NCBI GenBank assembly: GCA_945952065.1
Contig: CAMFGY010000016.1
Span: forward strand, 1 to 64,000
Reading direction: 5' to 3'
DNA: 64,000 nt
Origin: an uncultured Burkholderiales bacterium
GTDB lineage: Bacteria; Pseudomonadota; Gammaproteobacteria; Burkholderiales; Burkholderiaceae_C
Part shown: positions 63,312-64,000 of the stretch, piece by piece
Position numbering within the stretch: position 1 is the stretch's first letter
How the letters are laid out: each line of letters starts with the position of its first letter
The notes under the pieces: generated by a model
What the model was told of the DNA's origin: nothing
The model's input: the letters and a program-made list of their open reading frames with translations, nothing else
Database searches by the model: none
Position numbers and translations under genes: made by a program

Positions 63312-64000
63312 TCAAGCGCTGGCGCGCAGCACCAAGATCTCAGCCAAGCTGGGCAAGGGCACGCGCTCACACAGGCGCAGCCCTGCGGACTGGAACAAGG
63401 CTTGCCACTCGCTCAAGCTGCGTTCGCGGCCTTCGGTGCAGACGGCCATTTGCAGATCCATGCCGGCAATCGCCAAGCCCGGCTGCACTTCGGGGCGCAC
63501 CACCTCCATCACCAAGACCGTGGCGCCCGCCGGGGCCGCAGCTTGCGCGACGTTTCTCAAGACCTGCAAAGCCTCGGCGTCGCCAAGGCCGTGCAGCAGG
63601 GCGCTCATCCAATAGGCTTCACGCGCATGCTGGGCCGCTGGCGGCAATTCTTCGCGCAGGTCTGCGGCTTGAAAGCACAGGCGCTTGCGGGCTTGCAGGC
63701 GTTGCGGGTCGGACTCGGCGGCGGCCAGCACGCGCGCGGCCTCCACGGTGGCCGGGCGGTCCACCACCGTGGCCCGCAGATGCGGGTGCTGCAGCAGCAG
63801 GTTCAGTGCTTTGTCCCCGGCGCTGCCGCCGAGATCGATCAGATGATCGAAGCGCGTCCAATCCAAGGCCTGCACCCAGGGCGTGCCCGTCAGGCCCTCG
63901 ACCTGGGCCATGGCCCGGGCAAAGGCCTGCTCCAGGGCAGGATGCTGCGCCATGTCTTCAAACAAAGGGCGGCCCCTTTGGAGTGCATAGGCGCAGCCGC
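63312..64000 (-). CDS. SAM-dependent O-methyltransferase, C-terminal part (truncated by window end)
   Basis: The frame is still open at the right edge (reading YALQRGRPLFEDMAQHPAL inward), so the 5' end lies outside. The visible 229 residues hold the class I methyltransferase core: HLIDLGGSAGDKALNLL, VVDRPATVEAARVL, then a catalytic-type His in ALLHGLGDAEALQVLRNVAQA and VLVMEVVRPE. This is the acetylserotonin-O-methyltransferase/CrtF-like family, which methylates hydroxylated aromatics or carotenoids. No pathway genes are visible to choose between them. Confidence 0.85.
   Translation of the reverse strand, partial: GCAYALQRGRPLFEDMAQHPALEQAFARAMAQVEGLTGTPWVQALDWTRFDHLIDLGGSAGDKALNLLLQHPHLRATVVDRPATVEAARVLAAAESDPQRLQARKRLCFQAADLREELPPAAQHAREAYWMSALLHGLGDAEALQVLRNVAQAAAPAGATVLVMEVVRPEVQPGLAIAGMDLQMAVCTEGRERSLSEWQALFQSAGLRLCERVPLPSLAEILVLRASA

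Overview
The window comes from a high-GC (roughly 60-65%) Gram-negative chromosome. The gene set points to a betaproteobacterium of the order Burkholderiales, probably the Roseateles/Inhella/Rubrivivax side. The pointers are the malate synthase G tail, large TonB-dependent receptors, the lptD-surA-rsmA cluster, metX-metW under a SAM-II riboswitch, a PEP-CTERM protein and many two-component systems. This placement is inferred from gene content; no rRNA gene is present. I see no tRNA, rRNA, CRISPR array, insertion sequence or prophage. Most of the window is ordinary chromosomal housekeeping.

Layout. 1-6.7 kb: the 3' end of glcB, then two TonB-dependent receptors in tandem, each followed by a terminator. 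6.9-11.1 kb: a geranylgeranyl-reductase-type flavoprotein carrying an in-frame repeat insertion, a class II glutamine amidotransferase, and a LytS/LytTR two-component pair. 11.2-15.6 kb: a cyclic-di-GMP-I riboswitch, the secreted sedolisin lipoprotease it leads, and an M14 carboxypeptidase. 15.6-16.1 kb: a non-coding stretch between convergent genes that is dense in long inverted repeats. 16.1-23.1 kb (minus strand): an ankyrin protein, an esterase, a large hybrid histidine kinase and pyrF. 23.2-26.2 kb: a GNAT/NTF2-like fusion and an RstAB-like two-component pair. 26.3-31.6 kb (minus strand): a DUF3857/transglutaminase protein, a suspicious mosaic intergenic segment, a PEP-CTERM protein and purB. 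31.8-38.9 kb: two glutathione transferases, a degenerate response regulator, sppA, the SAM-II-controlled metX-metW pair, a VOC protein and a periplasmic binding protein. 39.0-43.2 kb (minus strand): an aspartoacylase-like enzyme, a MORN-repeat protein and a lipoprotein in one operon. 43.3-46.7 kb: an enoyl-CoA hydratase, a monoacylglycerol-lipase-like hydrolase and an M20 peptidase. 46.8-52.6 kb: amgK divergent from lptD-surA-rsmA. 52.7-53.8 kb: a barstar/secreted guanyl-RNase module. 54.0-59.3 kb: maeB divergent from a DctS/DctR-like C4-dicarboxylate two-component system. 59.3-64 kb: an M16 peptidase, a GNAT, an EamA exporter with a divergent LysR regulator, and the 3' part of an O-methyltransferase.

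How the parts work together. Envelope biogenesis (lptD, surA, sppA, amgK) and outer-membrane uptake (two TonB receptors) are prominent. Carbon sensing links glcB, maeB and DctSR around malate. Two RNA switches give direct regulatory predictions: cyclic-di-GMP over an extracellular protease, and SAM over methionine synthesis. The most unusual items are the potentially structured element at 15690-15993, the REP-like element read in frame inside a flavoprotein, the RNase/barstar cassette with a small unexplained reading frame and hairpin at its end, and a mosaic at 29.3-29.4 kb that may be an assembly artefact.
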